Positions 21,009-28,823 of a stretch of DNA of 32,914 bases are shown piece by piece. The translations under genes and the position numbers were made by a program. This DNA comes from CAZJHX01 sp964545715 (GTDB taxonomy: Bacteria > Myxococcota_A > UBA9042 > GCA-2863065): the NCBI GenBank assembly GCA_964545715.1, contig CAZJHX010000122.1, positions 1-32,914 of the forward strand. Direction: 5' to 3'. Each line of letters opens with the position of its first letter. Within the stretch, counting starts at the first letter, position 1. The notes below the pieces were generated by a model. It was not told the DNA's origin and ran no database searches. It worked only from the letters and a program-made list of their open reading frames with translations.

Positions 21009-21361
21009 GAGCCCTCGCGGTGATCGCCGTCCTCGCGGCGCTCGGCTGCACCGCGGAAGTGGACTGCGGCACCATTGCGGTCCCCGCGCTGAAGCTCAAG
21101 CTGACAGATGATGTGTCCGGCGCCGCAGTCTGTGACGCCAAGGTGGTCATCCGCGCGGAGACCCATGACCTCACGGAAGAGGTCTCGGCCGGCCCGGACT
21201 GCATCTACTCAGGGGCGCACCAGCACACGGGCAGCTTCTCGATCACGGTCAGCGCTCCCGGCTACATCACGACGGCAGTGGAGCACATCGACGTGATCAA
21301 CGACGCGTTCAACTGCCACCCGGTCACGCGCGCGCTGGCCTTGGAGCTGATGCCGCTTTAG
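21005..21361 (+). CDS. Small lipoprotein with carboxypeptidase-regulatory-like fold
   Basis: A 118-residue protein starting at a GTG that overlaps the acnA stop (GTGA). The short signal (MRALAVIAVLAALG then Cys) resembles a lipoprotein signal, though Leu rather than Ala/Ser precedes the Gly. The mature part has an Ig/CNA-B-like pattern: LKLTDDVSGAAVCDAKVVIR, GSFSITVSAPGYITTAVEHI and a closing beta-strand, with four cysteines that could form two disulfides. Such domains occur in secreted carboxypeptidase-regulatory-like or PEGA-like modules. Function is unknown. Its pairing with aconitase seems to be a transcription convenience rather than a shared pathway. Confidence 0.75.
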
Positions 21362-21393
21362 GGTGGGCTCTGCATGACAGAGGGGTGTGCTTC

Positions 21394-22164
21394 ATGAGTC
21401 GTCGTGGACGATGGTCTTTGTTGGCTTTCTTCGTTTTGGTATTCGTGGCACCGCAGCCCGCGGCCGGACAGGCCAATGTGCCGTCCGGTGGGGGCTATGA
21501 ACCTCGGCCTGCACCGCCCCCCGTGAGCTACTCGGCGGGGGAGAGCGCCGCCCCCGCTCCTGCCCAGCCGCCGGCCGCGGGGCCATCTTTCGCCCTGCTG
21601 GCGCTGCTGATCGGCGGCGCGGTCTTCCTTTCCGTGTTCGCCGGTGCGTTGGGCCAGCGCTCCGGTATCCCTTCGAACATGACGCTGGATGACGTGGGCG
21701 GAGAAGGCAGCACCGTCATCGTTCGCGCGCACTCGGGCGGCTTGTTCGCACAGCTGTTCGGGCTTCAGGTGAAGGCCACCTTGACAGCCACCCCGGCTGG
21801 CGTCTCGCTGCATCTCAAGCGCCCCGGAGCTGCGTCGACAACGCGATCGCCTGCGTCGCACTTGGCCAACCTTACGACCGGCCGGGCCAAGCCGCTCAGC
21901 GCGCTGGTGTTTGGAGTGCTGTTTGTCTTGCTGGGGCTGCTGGCACTTCAGCAGGGGCAACATCTGATGGGCGGCATTGGATTGGCTCTCGGTGTCTGCG
22001 CGATCATCTATTATCGGATGACCACCTACAGTCTGATCATCTTCGAGACCACGGGCGGCGGTAAGTTCGGGATCCGCCTGCGATCGGCCGGCGTAGCCGA
22101 CGTCGACTCACTGCCCACGCGCTTCTCGGCAGCGGGGTACTATCCTTCAGTGATCGAGGGCTGA
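21394..22164 (+). CDS. Membrane protein of unknown function
   Basis: A 256-residue protein with an N-terminal signal peptide (LLAFFVLVFVAPQPAAG), a proline-rich stretch, a membrane helix near residues 65-85 (FALLALLIGGAVFLSVFAGAL), a soluble beta-rich region, and two more helices (SALVFGVLFVLLGLLAL and GGIGLALGVCAIIYY). The C-terminus again looks soluble (SLIIFETTGGGKFGIRLR). GAGGGG nine bases upstream supports the ATG at 21394 over a GTG at 21385. The last 18 bases overlap the convergent kynureninase gene. I do not recognise a family. Confidence 0.8.
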   Translation: MSRRGRWSLLAFFVLVFVAPQPAAGQANVPSGGGYEPRPAPPPVSYSAGESAAPAPAQPPAAGPSFALLALLIGGAVFLSVFAGALGQRSGIPSNMTLDDVGGEGSTVIVRAHSGGLFAQLFGLQVKATLTATPAGVSLHLKRPGAASTTRSPASHLANLTTGRAKPLSALVFGVLFVLLGLLALQQGQHLMGGIGLALGVCAIIYYRMTTYSLIIFETTGGGKFGIRLRSAGVADVDSLPTRFSAAGYYPSVIEG

Positions 22165-23265
22165 GAAGAAGCGCTCCAGGTCCTCGACCGTGTTGTAGAA
22201 GTGCGGTGAGACGCGGATACCGCAGTCGGGGCGCCAGTCCACGGTGATGCCGGCGGCGACCAGCGCCTCTGAGGCCTCTTTGGAGCCCGGGAAGTCGAGA
22301 CAGATCATGCCGTTGCGCGCGTCTGGGTCGCGCGGGGTGGCCACGGTCAGGCCGCGGGCGTCCGCCTGCTCCACAATGAAGCCGGTCAGCTGCTTGGAGA
22401 CGTCGCGGATGGCCGGGACGCCGATCTCGCTCACGATCTTCAGCCCTTCGCGAGCGGCGTACAGCGCCGGGACGTTGGGGGTGCCGCCAAGAAAGCGGTA
22501 GACGCCTTCGTTGGGATCGGGACGACCGGAGCCCGGCTCGTAGGCGAAGGGGTTCTTCAGGCCGAACCAGCCGGTCAGCCTGGGGCGCAGCGTGGTGGCG
22601 TGATCGGAGCGCACGTACAGGAAGCCGGCCCCCGGTCCGCCGCACAGCCACTTGTGGGCGCCGCCGACGTAGAAGTCGATGTCCAGCGCGGTGACGTCGA
22701 GCGGCACCGTGCCCACAGCCTGGTAGCCGTCGCCCAGCACGTAGGCGCCGTGACGGTGCGCGGCAGCGGTGATCGCGCCCAGATCCTGCAGCGCGCCGGT
22801 GCGGAAAAAGACGTGGCTGGTCGGGACGATGAGCGTGCGCTCGGTGATGGCGTCGATGAGGGCGTCGGGCTCGACCACGACGACCTCGGCGCCCAGCTCC
22901 TCCTGACCGCGCCAGAACGGGTAGGTGGTGGTGAACTCCGCGGTGGTGACCAGCACCTGATTGCGCGAGCCGCTGTAGTCCAGGCAGCTGGCGACGGCGC
23001 CCAGGCCGCGCGTGACGTTCTGCATAGGGACCACGGTGCCCGCCGCGGCGCCCAGGATCCCCTCGACGACGGCGGCAAAGTCGCCTACTGCGGCCCACCA
23101 GGGGCCGTCCCAGGCCAGGATCCCCTCAGTCGCCCACAAGCTGAAATACTCGTTCAGGGCATCCGCGGCGGTGTCCGGGACCGCGCCCAGGGAGTGGCTG
23201 GCCAGGTACGTCCCGCGCGACAGAATTGGAAAGCGGTCGCGCCAATGGGCCAGCGCGTGGCTCAC
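22147..23265 (-). CDS. kynU: Kynureninase-type PLP-dependent enzyme (class V aminotransferase fold)
   Basis: A 372-residue PLP enzyme that most likely cleaves kynurenine to anthranilate and alanine. The PLP-binding lysine is K205 in GGAHKWLCGGPG, and the PLP-ring Asp lies in LGDGYQAVG (D179). The N-terminus (RGTYLASHSLGAVP, then WAWDGPWW-like spacing in ILAWDGPWWAAV) matches the kynureninase pattern of a substrate-side motif followed by tryptophans. It is about 50-90 residues shorter than typical KynU and belongs to a less studied branch. The GTG start at 23265 overlaps the stop of tryptophan dioxygenase (GTGA), so the two are translated together, which is the main support for kynurenine as substrate. 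A related class V enzyme, such as a cysteine desulfurase, is less likely. Confidence 0.85.
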   Translation of the reverse strand: MSHALAHWRDRFPILSRGTYLASHSLGAVPDTAADALNEYFSLWATEGILAWDGPWWAAVGDFAAVVEGILGAAAGTVVPMQNVTRGLGAVASCLDYSGSRNQVLVTTAEFTTTYPFWRGQEELGAEVVVVEPDALIDAITERTLIVPTSHVFFRTGALQDLGAITAAAHRHGAYVLGDGYQAVGTVPLDVTALDIDFYVGGAHKWLCGGPGAGFLYVRSDHATTLRPRLTGWFGLKNPFAYEPGSGRPDPNEGVYRFLGGTPNVPALYAAREGLKIVSEIGVPAIRDVSKQLTGFIVEQADARGLTVATPRDPDARNGMICLDFPGSKEASEALVAAGITVDWRPDCGIRVSPHFYNTVEDLERFFSALDH

Positions 23266-24095
23266 TGGCGGACCAGCCGCGTGCGGACGTCCCACAGATA
23301 CGGGAACATGCGCTTGTCCACGGTCGTCTTGAGATAGCCGACGCCGCTGGAGCCGCCCGTGCCGCGCTTGTGGCCGATCACGCGCTCCACGACGCGGACG
23401 TGATGCTCGCGCCACAGCGCAAAGTACTCGTCCAACGAGACCAGCGACTCCGTCAGCAGGTTCAGCGGCAGGTTGGCCTCGGGGTCCTGGTACAGGGGCA
23501 AAAGGGCGTCATAGAGCTGCTGCTCGGCCGCCAGATCCGCCTTCAGGTAGTCGGGATCGACGTTGTCCGGCACGCCGAAGCCTTTGGCGCGCAGCATGTC
23601 GTAGTACGTCGTGCGGACATCGGGGGCGGCCAGTCGGGCCTCCAAAGCCTCCACGATCTCGGGCCGGCTGCTGAAGAAGTGCAGGTAGCGCTTGTCCTTG
23701 AGGCCGCACAGGTACTCGACCTCGCGAAACTGGCTGGACTGAAAGCCGCTGGCCGGCATCAGACGGTGCCGGAACTCGAGAAACTCGACCGGCTTCATCG
23801 TCTCCAGAATGTGGATCTGCGCAACCAGGACCTTGGAGATCTCGACCACGCGATGAACAAAGTGCCGCGCCCGCAGCACCTTGCCGCCATTCATGTGATC
23901 GATCGCCTGCTCGAGCTCGTGCAGGATCAGCTTGAACCACAGCTCGTATGTCTGGTGGATCACGATAAAGAGCATCTCGTCGTGATGCGCCGGCTCGGAT
24001 TGGGGGACCTGCAGCTGCAGCAACTCGGGCACCTTGAGGTACCGGTTGTAGGTCAGGTCGGAAACGCCGTAGGGCTTGGGCTCGTCCTTACTCAT
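23262..24095 (-). CDS. kynA: Tryptophan 2,3-dioxygenase
   Basis: A 277-residue haem enzyme that opens the indole ring of tryptophan to give N-formylkynurenine, the first step of the kynurenine pathway. The distal His is H47 (FIVIHQTYELWFKLI), the axial haem His is most likely H232 (WREHHVRVV), and the substrate loop GHKRGTGGSSGVGYL is intact. Length matches bacterial TDO. The ATG at 24095 gives the usual short N-terminus; extending further upstream enters the promoter region. It is divergent from the six-gene plus-strand operon with only 64 bases between starts, which suggests shared control. A kynurenine formamidase would be needed next, and none is in the window. Confidence 0.97.
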   Translation of the reverse strand: MSKDEPKPYGVSDLTYNRYLKVPELLQLQVPQSEPAHHDEMLFIVIHQTYELWFKLILHELEQAIDHMNGGKVLRARHFVHRVVEISKVLVAQIHILETMKPVEFLEFRHRLMPASGFQSSQFREVEYLCGLKDKRYLHFFSSRPEIVEALEARLAAPDVRTTYYDMLRAKGFGVPDNVDPDYLKADLAAEQQLYDALLPLYQDPEANLPLNLLTESLVSLDEYFALWREHHVRVVERVIGHKRGTGGSSGVGYLKTTVDKRMFPYLWDVRTRLVRQ

Positions 24096-24159
24096 CGGCG
24101 CCGACTGTGGCAAAGCGCGGCCTTGCCCGTCAACCGCGATTGAGATAAAGCCAACGGCC
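24096..24159. promoter_or_regulatory. Shared divergent promoter region of the kynurenine/anthranilate genes
   Basis: Sixty-four bases separate the two starts. On the minus strand a TTGACG (24133-24128) could serve kynA but has a poor -10 (CCACAG). On the plus strand TTGCCC with GATAAA has a 15-base spacer, also weak. Both promoters being weak and overlapping suggests an activator or a repressor acting on both. Confidence 0.4.
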
Positions 24160-24921
24160 ATGTCACTGAAGGGCAAGACGGCGCTCGTCACCGGCGGCGG
24201 GCGGGGGATTGGCAGAGCGGTTGCGGTGCGCCTGGCGCAGGACGGCGCCCGGGTCGCGGTCACGGCCCGCAGCGCTGATCAACTGGCTGAGGTCGCAGAG
24301 CAGATCGACGGCATCGCGGTGCCGCTGGACTTGACGGATCGGGGGGCGACGGACGCGGCGCTGGCCAAGCTGGCGGGGGAGGTCGAGCGCATCGACATTC
24401 TGGTCAACAACGCGGGCATCGCCGACGCCGCGCCGATTCAGCGCATGGAAGACGAGGTCTGGGACCGGATCATGGAGATCAACGCCACGGCACCTATGCG
24501 GCTGGCGCGGGCGCTGGTGCAGCCGATGATCGACGCGGGCTGGGGTCGGATCATCAACCTGGCGTCGAACGCAGGGCTGTCGGGGTACTCCTACACACAC
24601 GCGTACTGCGCCTCAAAGCACGCGCTGGTCGGGCTGACACGCTCGATGGCTCACGAGCTTGGGCGGACGGGCGTGACCGTGAACGCGGTGTGCCCGGGCT
24701 GGGTCCGCACCGACATGTTTCAGGCGGCCATCGACCGCATCGTGCGGACCACGGGCCGAACCGCCGAGCAGGCTGAGAAGTCGCTGGTGCGCATGAACCC
24801 GCAGCATCGCGCGGTGGAGCCGGAAGAGGTCGCGCATGTTGTGGCTATGTTGTGCGCGGACGCCGCCGCCGGGCTACACGGGCAGGCGATCGCTGTGGAT
24901 GGCGGGCAGGTGATGAAGTGA
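24160..24921 (+). CDS. Short-chain dehydrogenase/reductase (candidate 3-hydroxyacyl-CoA dehydrogenase)
   Basis: A 253-residue classical SDR. The cofactor loop TGGGRGIG (residues 12-19), NNAG (near 87), the catalytic Ser in NLASNAG and the YCASK motif with catalytic Tyr and Lys are all present, and the C-terminus carries the DGGQ signature. The Arg after the glycine loop region (TARSADQ) is in keeping with NADPH or NADH use; I would not decide. It is the first of six overlapping genes, followed by RidA with a GTGA overlap. In that context I infer oxidation of a hydroxyacyl-CoA formed during breakdown of the anthraniloyl-CoA ring. It could instead be a FabG-type reductase, but the neighbours argue against fatty acid synthesis. 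Confidence 0.92.
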   Translation: MSLKGKTALVTGGGRGIGRAVAVRLAQDGARVAVTARSADQLAEVAEQIDGIAVPLDLTDRGATDAALAKLAGEVERIDILVNNAGIADAAPIQRMEDEVWDRIMEINATAPMRLARALVQPMIDAGWGRIINLASNAGLSGYSYTHAYCASKHALVGLTRSMAHELGRTGVTVNAVCPGWVRTDMFQAAIDRIVRTTGRTAEQAEKSLVRMNPQHRAVEPEEVAHVVAMLCADAAAGLHGQAIAVDGGQVMK

Positions 24922-25319
24922 AGGTGGTCCAGCCTGAAGGGTGGGCGCGACCACGCGGATACGTCAACGGCGCCGCGACGGACGGACCGCTGCTGCATAT
25001 CGCGGGGCAGATCGGCTGGGAGCCGGACACCGGCGAGTTTGAGCACCTGGACCTGGTCGGTCAGTTCGGACGCGCGCTGGACAACGTGCTGGCTGTGATC
25101 ACCGCCGCGGGCGGGCAGCCTGAGCACCTGGTGCGGATGACCATCTATGTGACGGACATGGACGCGTATCGCACCGCCGGTCGCCAGCTGGGCGCCGTCT
25201 GGCGCGAGCGCTTCGGACGACACTACCCGGTGATGGCGCTGGTCGGCGTCAAAGAGCTGGTCGAGCCCAAAGCCAAAGTCGAGATGGAGGCGCTGGCCTC
25301 GTTACCGGAGGAAGGATGA
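24918..25319 (+). CDS. ridA: RidA/YjgF family enamine/imine deaminase
   Basis: A 133-residue protein of the RidA (YjgF/YER057c/UK114) family, trimeric proteins that hydrolyse enamine and imine intermediates to ketones and ammonia. Family features: GPLLHIAGQIGWEPDTGEF, the central FGRALDNVLAVITAAGG helix, the MTIYVTDMDAY strand, and the C-terminal PKAKVEMEALA with the conserved Glu. The usual Arg of the active site (R in VRMTIYV) is present. It begins at a GTG overlapping the SDR stop and ends with its TGA overlapping the next ATG (ATGA). In a 2-aminobenzoyl-CoA pathway the reduced ring product is an enamine, which is a natural RidA substrate, so I infer the deamination step. A general clean-up role is the alternative. 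Confidence 0.9.
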   Translation: MKVVQPEGWARPRGYVNGAATDGPLLHIAGQIGWEPDTGEFEHLDLVGQFGRALDNVLAVITAAGGQPEHLVRMTIYVTDMDAYRTAGRQLGAVWRERFGRHYPVMALVGVKELVEPKAKVEMEALASLPEEG

Positions 25320-26113
25320 GCGAGTTTCTGGTCGACATCTCGGGCGGCGTCGCCCGCATCACGTTGAACCGGCCGGAGCGCCTGAACGCGCTGACTTTTG
25401 AGAGCTACGCGGAGCTGGCGGAGACCTTCGACGGATTCAGCGGCAACCCCGCCGTGCGGGCCATCACAATCACGGGCAGCGGGCGCGGCTTCTGCTCGGG
25501 CGGGGACGTGCAGGGCATCATCGCCGAGCTCTTCGCCAAGGACATGAAGGGGCTGCTGGAGTTCACGCGGGCGACCGGCAACCTGATCCGGTCGATCTGC
25601 GAGGTGTCGCAGCCGGTTATCGCCGCGGTGAACGGCGTCTGTGTCGGCGCCGGAGCGGTCGTGGCGGCGGCGTGCGACCTGCGCATTGCGGCGGCCAAAG
25701 CGCGCTTCGGCTACATCTTCCCCAAAGTGGGCCTCAGCGGAGCCGACATGGGCTCGGCCTGGCTGCTGCCGCGCATCGTGGGGCAGGGAAACGCCAACGA
25801 GCTGCTGCTGTTCGGCGATCTGGTCAACGCGGAGCACGCCCTGCGCATCGGGCTGGTCAACCGCGTGGTCGAGGATGGCCCGGCTGCGGTCGCGCTGGCT
25901 GAAGAGTGGGCGACCAACCTGGCGCGCGGTCCGGCCTTCGCGCACACCGTGACCAAGACCATGGTGCGAAAAGAGGCGGGCATGAGCCTGCGGGACGCGC
26001 TGGAGGCCGAGGCGCAGGCGCAGGCGATCTGCATGGCGCACCCCGACTTCCGCACGGCGCACGAGGCGTACGTGGCCAAGAAGACGCCCGTGTTCGAAGG
26101 CATGGATGAGTAA
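25316..26113 (+). CDS. Crotonase-fold protein (enoyl-CoA hydratase family) without the classical glutamates
   Basis: A 265-residue crotonase superfamily enzyme. The CoA-binding and oxyanion-hole region is intact (GSGRGFCSGGDVQG, then VNGVCVGAGAVVAAACDLRIA). Aligned by eye to rat enoyl-CoA hydratase, the Glu144 position (in GGGCEL) is Val here, and Glu164 (in QPE) is Lys (in FPKVG). The acidic residue nearest the active site is the Asp of LSGADMGSAW. This suggests a different reaction, such as ring hydrolysis, isomerisation or thioester chemistry, rather than textbook hydration. It overlaps RidA upstream and the acyl-CoA dehydrogenase downstream. I infer a role in opening or modifying the ring-derived CoA intermediate. 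The family is certain, the reaction is not. Confidence 0.9.
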   Translation: MSEFLVDISGGVARITLNRPERLNALTFESYAELAETFDGFSGNPAVRAITITGSGRGFCSGGDVQGIIAELFAKDMKGLLEFTRATGNLIRSICEVSQPVIAAVNGVCVGAGAVVAAACDLRIAAAKARFGYIFPKVGLSGADMGSAWLLPRIVGQGNANELLLFGDLVNAEHALRIGLVNRVVEDGPAAVALAEEWATNLARGPAFAHTVTKTMVRKEAGMSLRDALEAEAQAQAICMAHPDFRTAHEAYVAKKTPVFEGMDE

Positions 26114-27197
26114 GCTCTCCAACGCCGATCTCCCCCTCTTTTTCGACGCTCACCACCATGAGCTGGCCGACCACCTGGGTCCGGTCGCGGCCGCGCTGGA
26201 GGGCGACCACGACGCCGCTGCGGTGGCCCGTGCGATGGGCGAGACGCACGATCTGTATCGCTGGCTGGTCCCGGAGACGGGCGCCACGGACGTGCGCGCG
26301 CTGTGTTTGATCCGCGAGGCGCTTGGCTACGCGAACCCGATGGCGGACTCGATCTTTGCGGTGCAGGGCCTGGGCTCCTACCCGATCGCGATGGGTGGGT
26401 CCGACGCGCAGAAGGCGCTGCTGCATGACGTACGCAGCGGCTCGCGAATCGGCGGCTTCGGGCTGACGGAGCCCGGGGCGGGCAGCGACGTGAAGGCGAT
26501 GAGCACGACGGCCACCGCAACGGCGGCGGGTTTTGAGCTCAACGGCGAGAAGACGTTCATCTCCAACGTGGGGATCGCGCATCACTTTGTGGTGTTTGCG
26601 CGTCTGGAGGGCGCGATCACCGCGTTTCTGGTGCCCGCCGACGCCTGTCGTAGGGAGCCGATCGAGATGAGCGTGGACCATCCGATCGGGCGCCTCCTGT
26701 TCGAGGACGCGCGGGTGGACCGCGACGCGATCATCGGCGCGCCCGGGCAGGGGATGAAGCTGGCGCTGGGGACGTTGGGCACCTTCCGAGTCTCCGTGGC
26801 GGCCGCGGCCGTCGGAATGGCCCGGCGCGCGCTGACCGAAGCGCTGGCGCACGTCAAAAAGCGCGTGCAGTTCGGACAGCCGCTGGCCGCGCAGCAGACG
26901 GTGCAGGGGTATCTGGCCGACATGGCGACCGAGCTGGATGCGGCGCGCCTGCTGGTGCTGCGGGCGGCGCACGGCCTGGACACCACCGGCGGACGCTGCT
27001 CCAAGGAGGTCTCGATGGCCAAGCTGTTTGCCACGGAGGCGGCGCAGCGGATCATCGACAAAGCCGTCCAGCTGCATGGCGGGCTGGGTGTGACACGCGG
27101 GTCGGTGGTCGAAGCGCTGTACCGCGAGATCCGGCCCCTGCGCATCTATGAGGGCACTACCGAGATCCAGCGTTTGATCATCGCGCGGGAGCTGTAA
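26106..27197 (+). CDS. Acyl-CoA dehydrogenase
   Basis: A 363-residue FAD enzyme of the acyl-CoA dehydrogenase family, which inserts a double bond next to a CoA thioester. Domain order is typical: N-terminal helices, the FAD-binding beta domain with GFGLTEPGAGSDV and NGEKTFISNVGIA, then the C-terminal helical bundle with RVQFGQPLAAQQ-like segment and GGLGVTRGSVVE. The catalytic Glu is probably that of YEGTTEIQRLI. It is slightly short at the N-terminus (usual 375-385). It overlaps the crotonase gene by eight bases. In this operon it could dehydrogenate a cyclohexane- or pimelyl-type CoA ester. An isovaleryl- or short-chain specificity cannot be excluded. Confidence 0.93.
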   Translation: MSKLSNADLPLFFDAHHHELADHLGPVAAALEGDHDAAAVARAMGETHDLYRWLVPETGATDVRALCLIREALGYANPMADSIFAVQGLGSYPIAMGGSDAQKALLHDVRSGSRIGGFGLTEPGAGSDVKAMSTTATATAAGFELNGEKTFISNVGIAHHFVVFARLEGAITAFLVPADACRREPIEMSVDHPIGRLLFEDARVDRDAIIGAPGQGMKLALGTLGTFRVSVAAAAVGMARRALTEALAHVKKRVQFGQPLAAQQTVQGYLADMATELDAARLLVLRAAHGLDTTGGRCSKEVSMAKLFATEAAQRIIDKAVQLHGGLGVTRGSVVEALYREIRPLRIYEGTTEIQRLIIAREL

Positions 27198-27200
27198 GTC

Positions 27201-28823
27201 ATGGGCGGCTTCAACATCGCGGACTACTTTCTGTTCGACCGGCTCGAAGAGGGGCTGTCCAATAAGGTGGCCATTCGCTACGGCGACATGGGCTACACGT
27301 ACGGGCAGGTCGCCGAGCGGGCGACGGCGGTTCAAAAGGCGCTGCATACGCTGGGCGTGGAGCGTGAGCAGCGCGTTTACATCGTGCTGCCCGACAACCC
27401 GGCGTTTGCGTGGACCTATTTCGGGGTGCTGGCGCACGGCGCGGTGGTGGCGATGGGCAACCCGGTATCGCCAACCGAGTCGCTGGCATACGTGCTGGAC
27501 TACTCGCGCGCCGCGGTGCTGGTGACGACGCCTGAGGTGGCGGACGCCCTGGCGCCGGCGCTGGCCTCCAGCCCGTGGCTGAAAGCGGTGCTGCTGGTCA
27601 ACCACGTGGCCACCGGCGAGGACGTGGAGTCGCCGGTTTTGGTGCCGAAGGCGGTGGAGGACGCGTGCGTGGGCGCGGTACCGCTGACCCAGGCGATGGC
27701 TGCCGGGCGCCTGTCCGAGCACGACCCGCTGCCGAAAACCAAGCGCGACGATATCGCTGTGTGGCTGTTCACGTCGGGATCCACCGGCCATCCCAAGGCG
27801 GCCGTGCACACGCATCGGGACTTTGCCTTCAACACCGAGGTCTACGCCAAGGGCACGGTGGGCTACCGCGCGGACGATGTGACGGTGAGCGTGCCGCGCT
27901 TGTTCTTCGGGTACGCGACGGGCACGAACCTGATGTTCCCGTTTGCCGTGGGCGCGACGGTCGGGCTGTTCAGCGAGCGGCCGCGTCCCGAGGCCCTGGC
28001 TGCGGCGATCGAGCGCTATCGGCCGACCGTCGTGACCAACGTGCCGACGATGATGAGCAAGCTGCTGAACCACGACGAGGCGCTGCGGGCGGGGGGCGGA
28101 CCCGGGATCGACATGTCCGGCGTCCGGTTTCAGCTGTCCGCGGGCGAGGCCCTGCCACCGGCGCTGCTGGAGCGGTTCACGGCGCGCTGGCCGTGCGACG
28201 TATACGACGGGATCGGCAGCGCGGAGATGTTCCATATCTATGCGAGCAACCGGCCGGGCGACATCAAGGGCGGCTCGCTGGGCCGCGTGGTGGACGGCTA
28301 CGAGATCCGCATCCTGCCCGAAGACGCGGACGGACCGGGCGGCGAGCCGCTACCGCCGGGCGAGACCGGAGTCATGTGGGTCAAAGGCGACAGCGTGGCG
28401 CTTTGTTACCACCAGGATCGCGAGAAGAGCTGGAAGACGTTTCACGGGCACTGGTGTCGGACAGGTGACCTGTTTCGCATCGACGCCGAGGGGTACCTGT
28501 GGTTCAGCGGCCGCGCCGACTCGCTTCTGAAGGTCTCCGGCCAGTGGGTCGCTCCGCTGGAGGTGGAGCAGTGCCTGATGACTCACCCGGCGGTAAACAT
28601 CGCGGCCGTGATCGGCGCTGAGCGCGAGGGGCTTACGCGCATCAAAGCGTTTGTGGTGTTGAGGGAGTCGGCGGCCGGTGCGGATCCGGCGGGGCTGAAG
28701 GACACGCTGCGGCAGTACGTGCGCACGCAGCTGTCGCCGCTGAAGGCGCCTGAGTGGATCGAGATCCTGGACGACCTGCCGCGCAACGATCGCGGCAAGA
28801 TCGACCGTAAGCGGCTCTCATGA
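27201..28823 (+). CDS. Benzoate/2-aminobenzoate-CoA ligase family enzyme
   Basis: A 540-residue AMP-forming CoA ligase of the benzoate-CoA ligase family. It would activate an aromatic acid with ATP to the adenylate and then to the CoA thioester. Motifs: P-loop FTSGSTGHPKA (190-200), substrate-side YDGIGSAEMFHIY characteristic of benzoate-type ligases, TGDLFRIDAEGY, hinge region GRADSLLKVSGQW and the C-terminal catalytic Lys in RNDRGKIDRKRL. Because tryptophan dioxygenase and a kynureninase are encoded next door, anthranilate is the most likely substrate, giving anthraniloyl-CoA. Benzoate, 3-hydroxybenzoate or a secondary-metabolite starter acid are alternatives. The gap to the preceding gene is three bases, with GGGAG upstream of the ATG. 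Confidence 0.94.
   Translation: MGGFNIADYFLFDRLEEGLSNKVAIRYGDMGYTYGQVAERATAVQKALHTLGVEREQRVYIVLPDNPAFAWTYFGVLAHGAVVAMGNPVSPTESLAYVLDYSRAAVLVTTPEVADALAPALASSPWLKAVLLVNHVATGEDVESPVLVPKAVEDACVGAVPLTQAMAAGRLSEHDPLPKTKRDDIAVWLFTSGSTGHPKAAVHTHRDFAFNTEVYAKGTVGYRADDVTVSVPRLFFGYATGTNLMFPFAVGATVGLFSERPRPEALAAAIERYRPTVVTNVPTMMSKLLNHDEALRAGGGPGIDMSGVRFQLSAGEALPPALLERFTARWPCDVYDGIGSAEMFHIYASNRPGDIKGGSLGRVVDGYEIRILPEDADGPGGEPLPPGETGVMWVKGDSVALCYHQDREKSWKTFHGHWCRTGDLFRIDAEGYLWFSGRADSLLKVSGQWVAPLEVEQCLMTHPAVNIAAVIGAEREGLTRIKAFVVLRESAAGADPAGLKDTLRQYVRTQLSPLKAPEWIEILDDLPRNDRGKIDRKRLS

Noticed and set aside
23500..23945. Possible alternative gene in the minus strand over kynA
   Set aside because: It overlaps the well-supported tryptophan dioxygenase, and its composition is frame-shadow-like.
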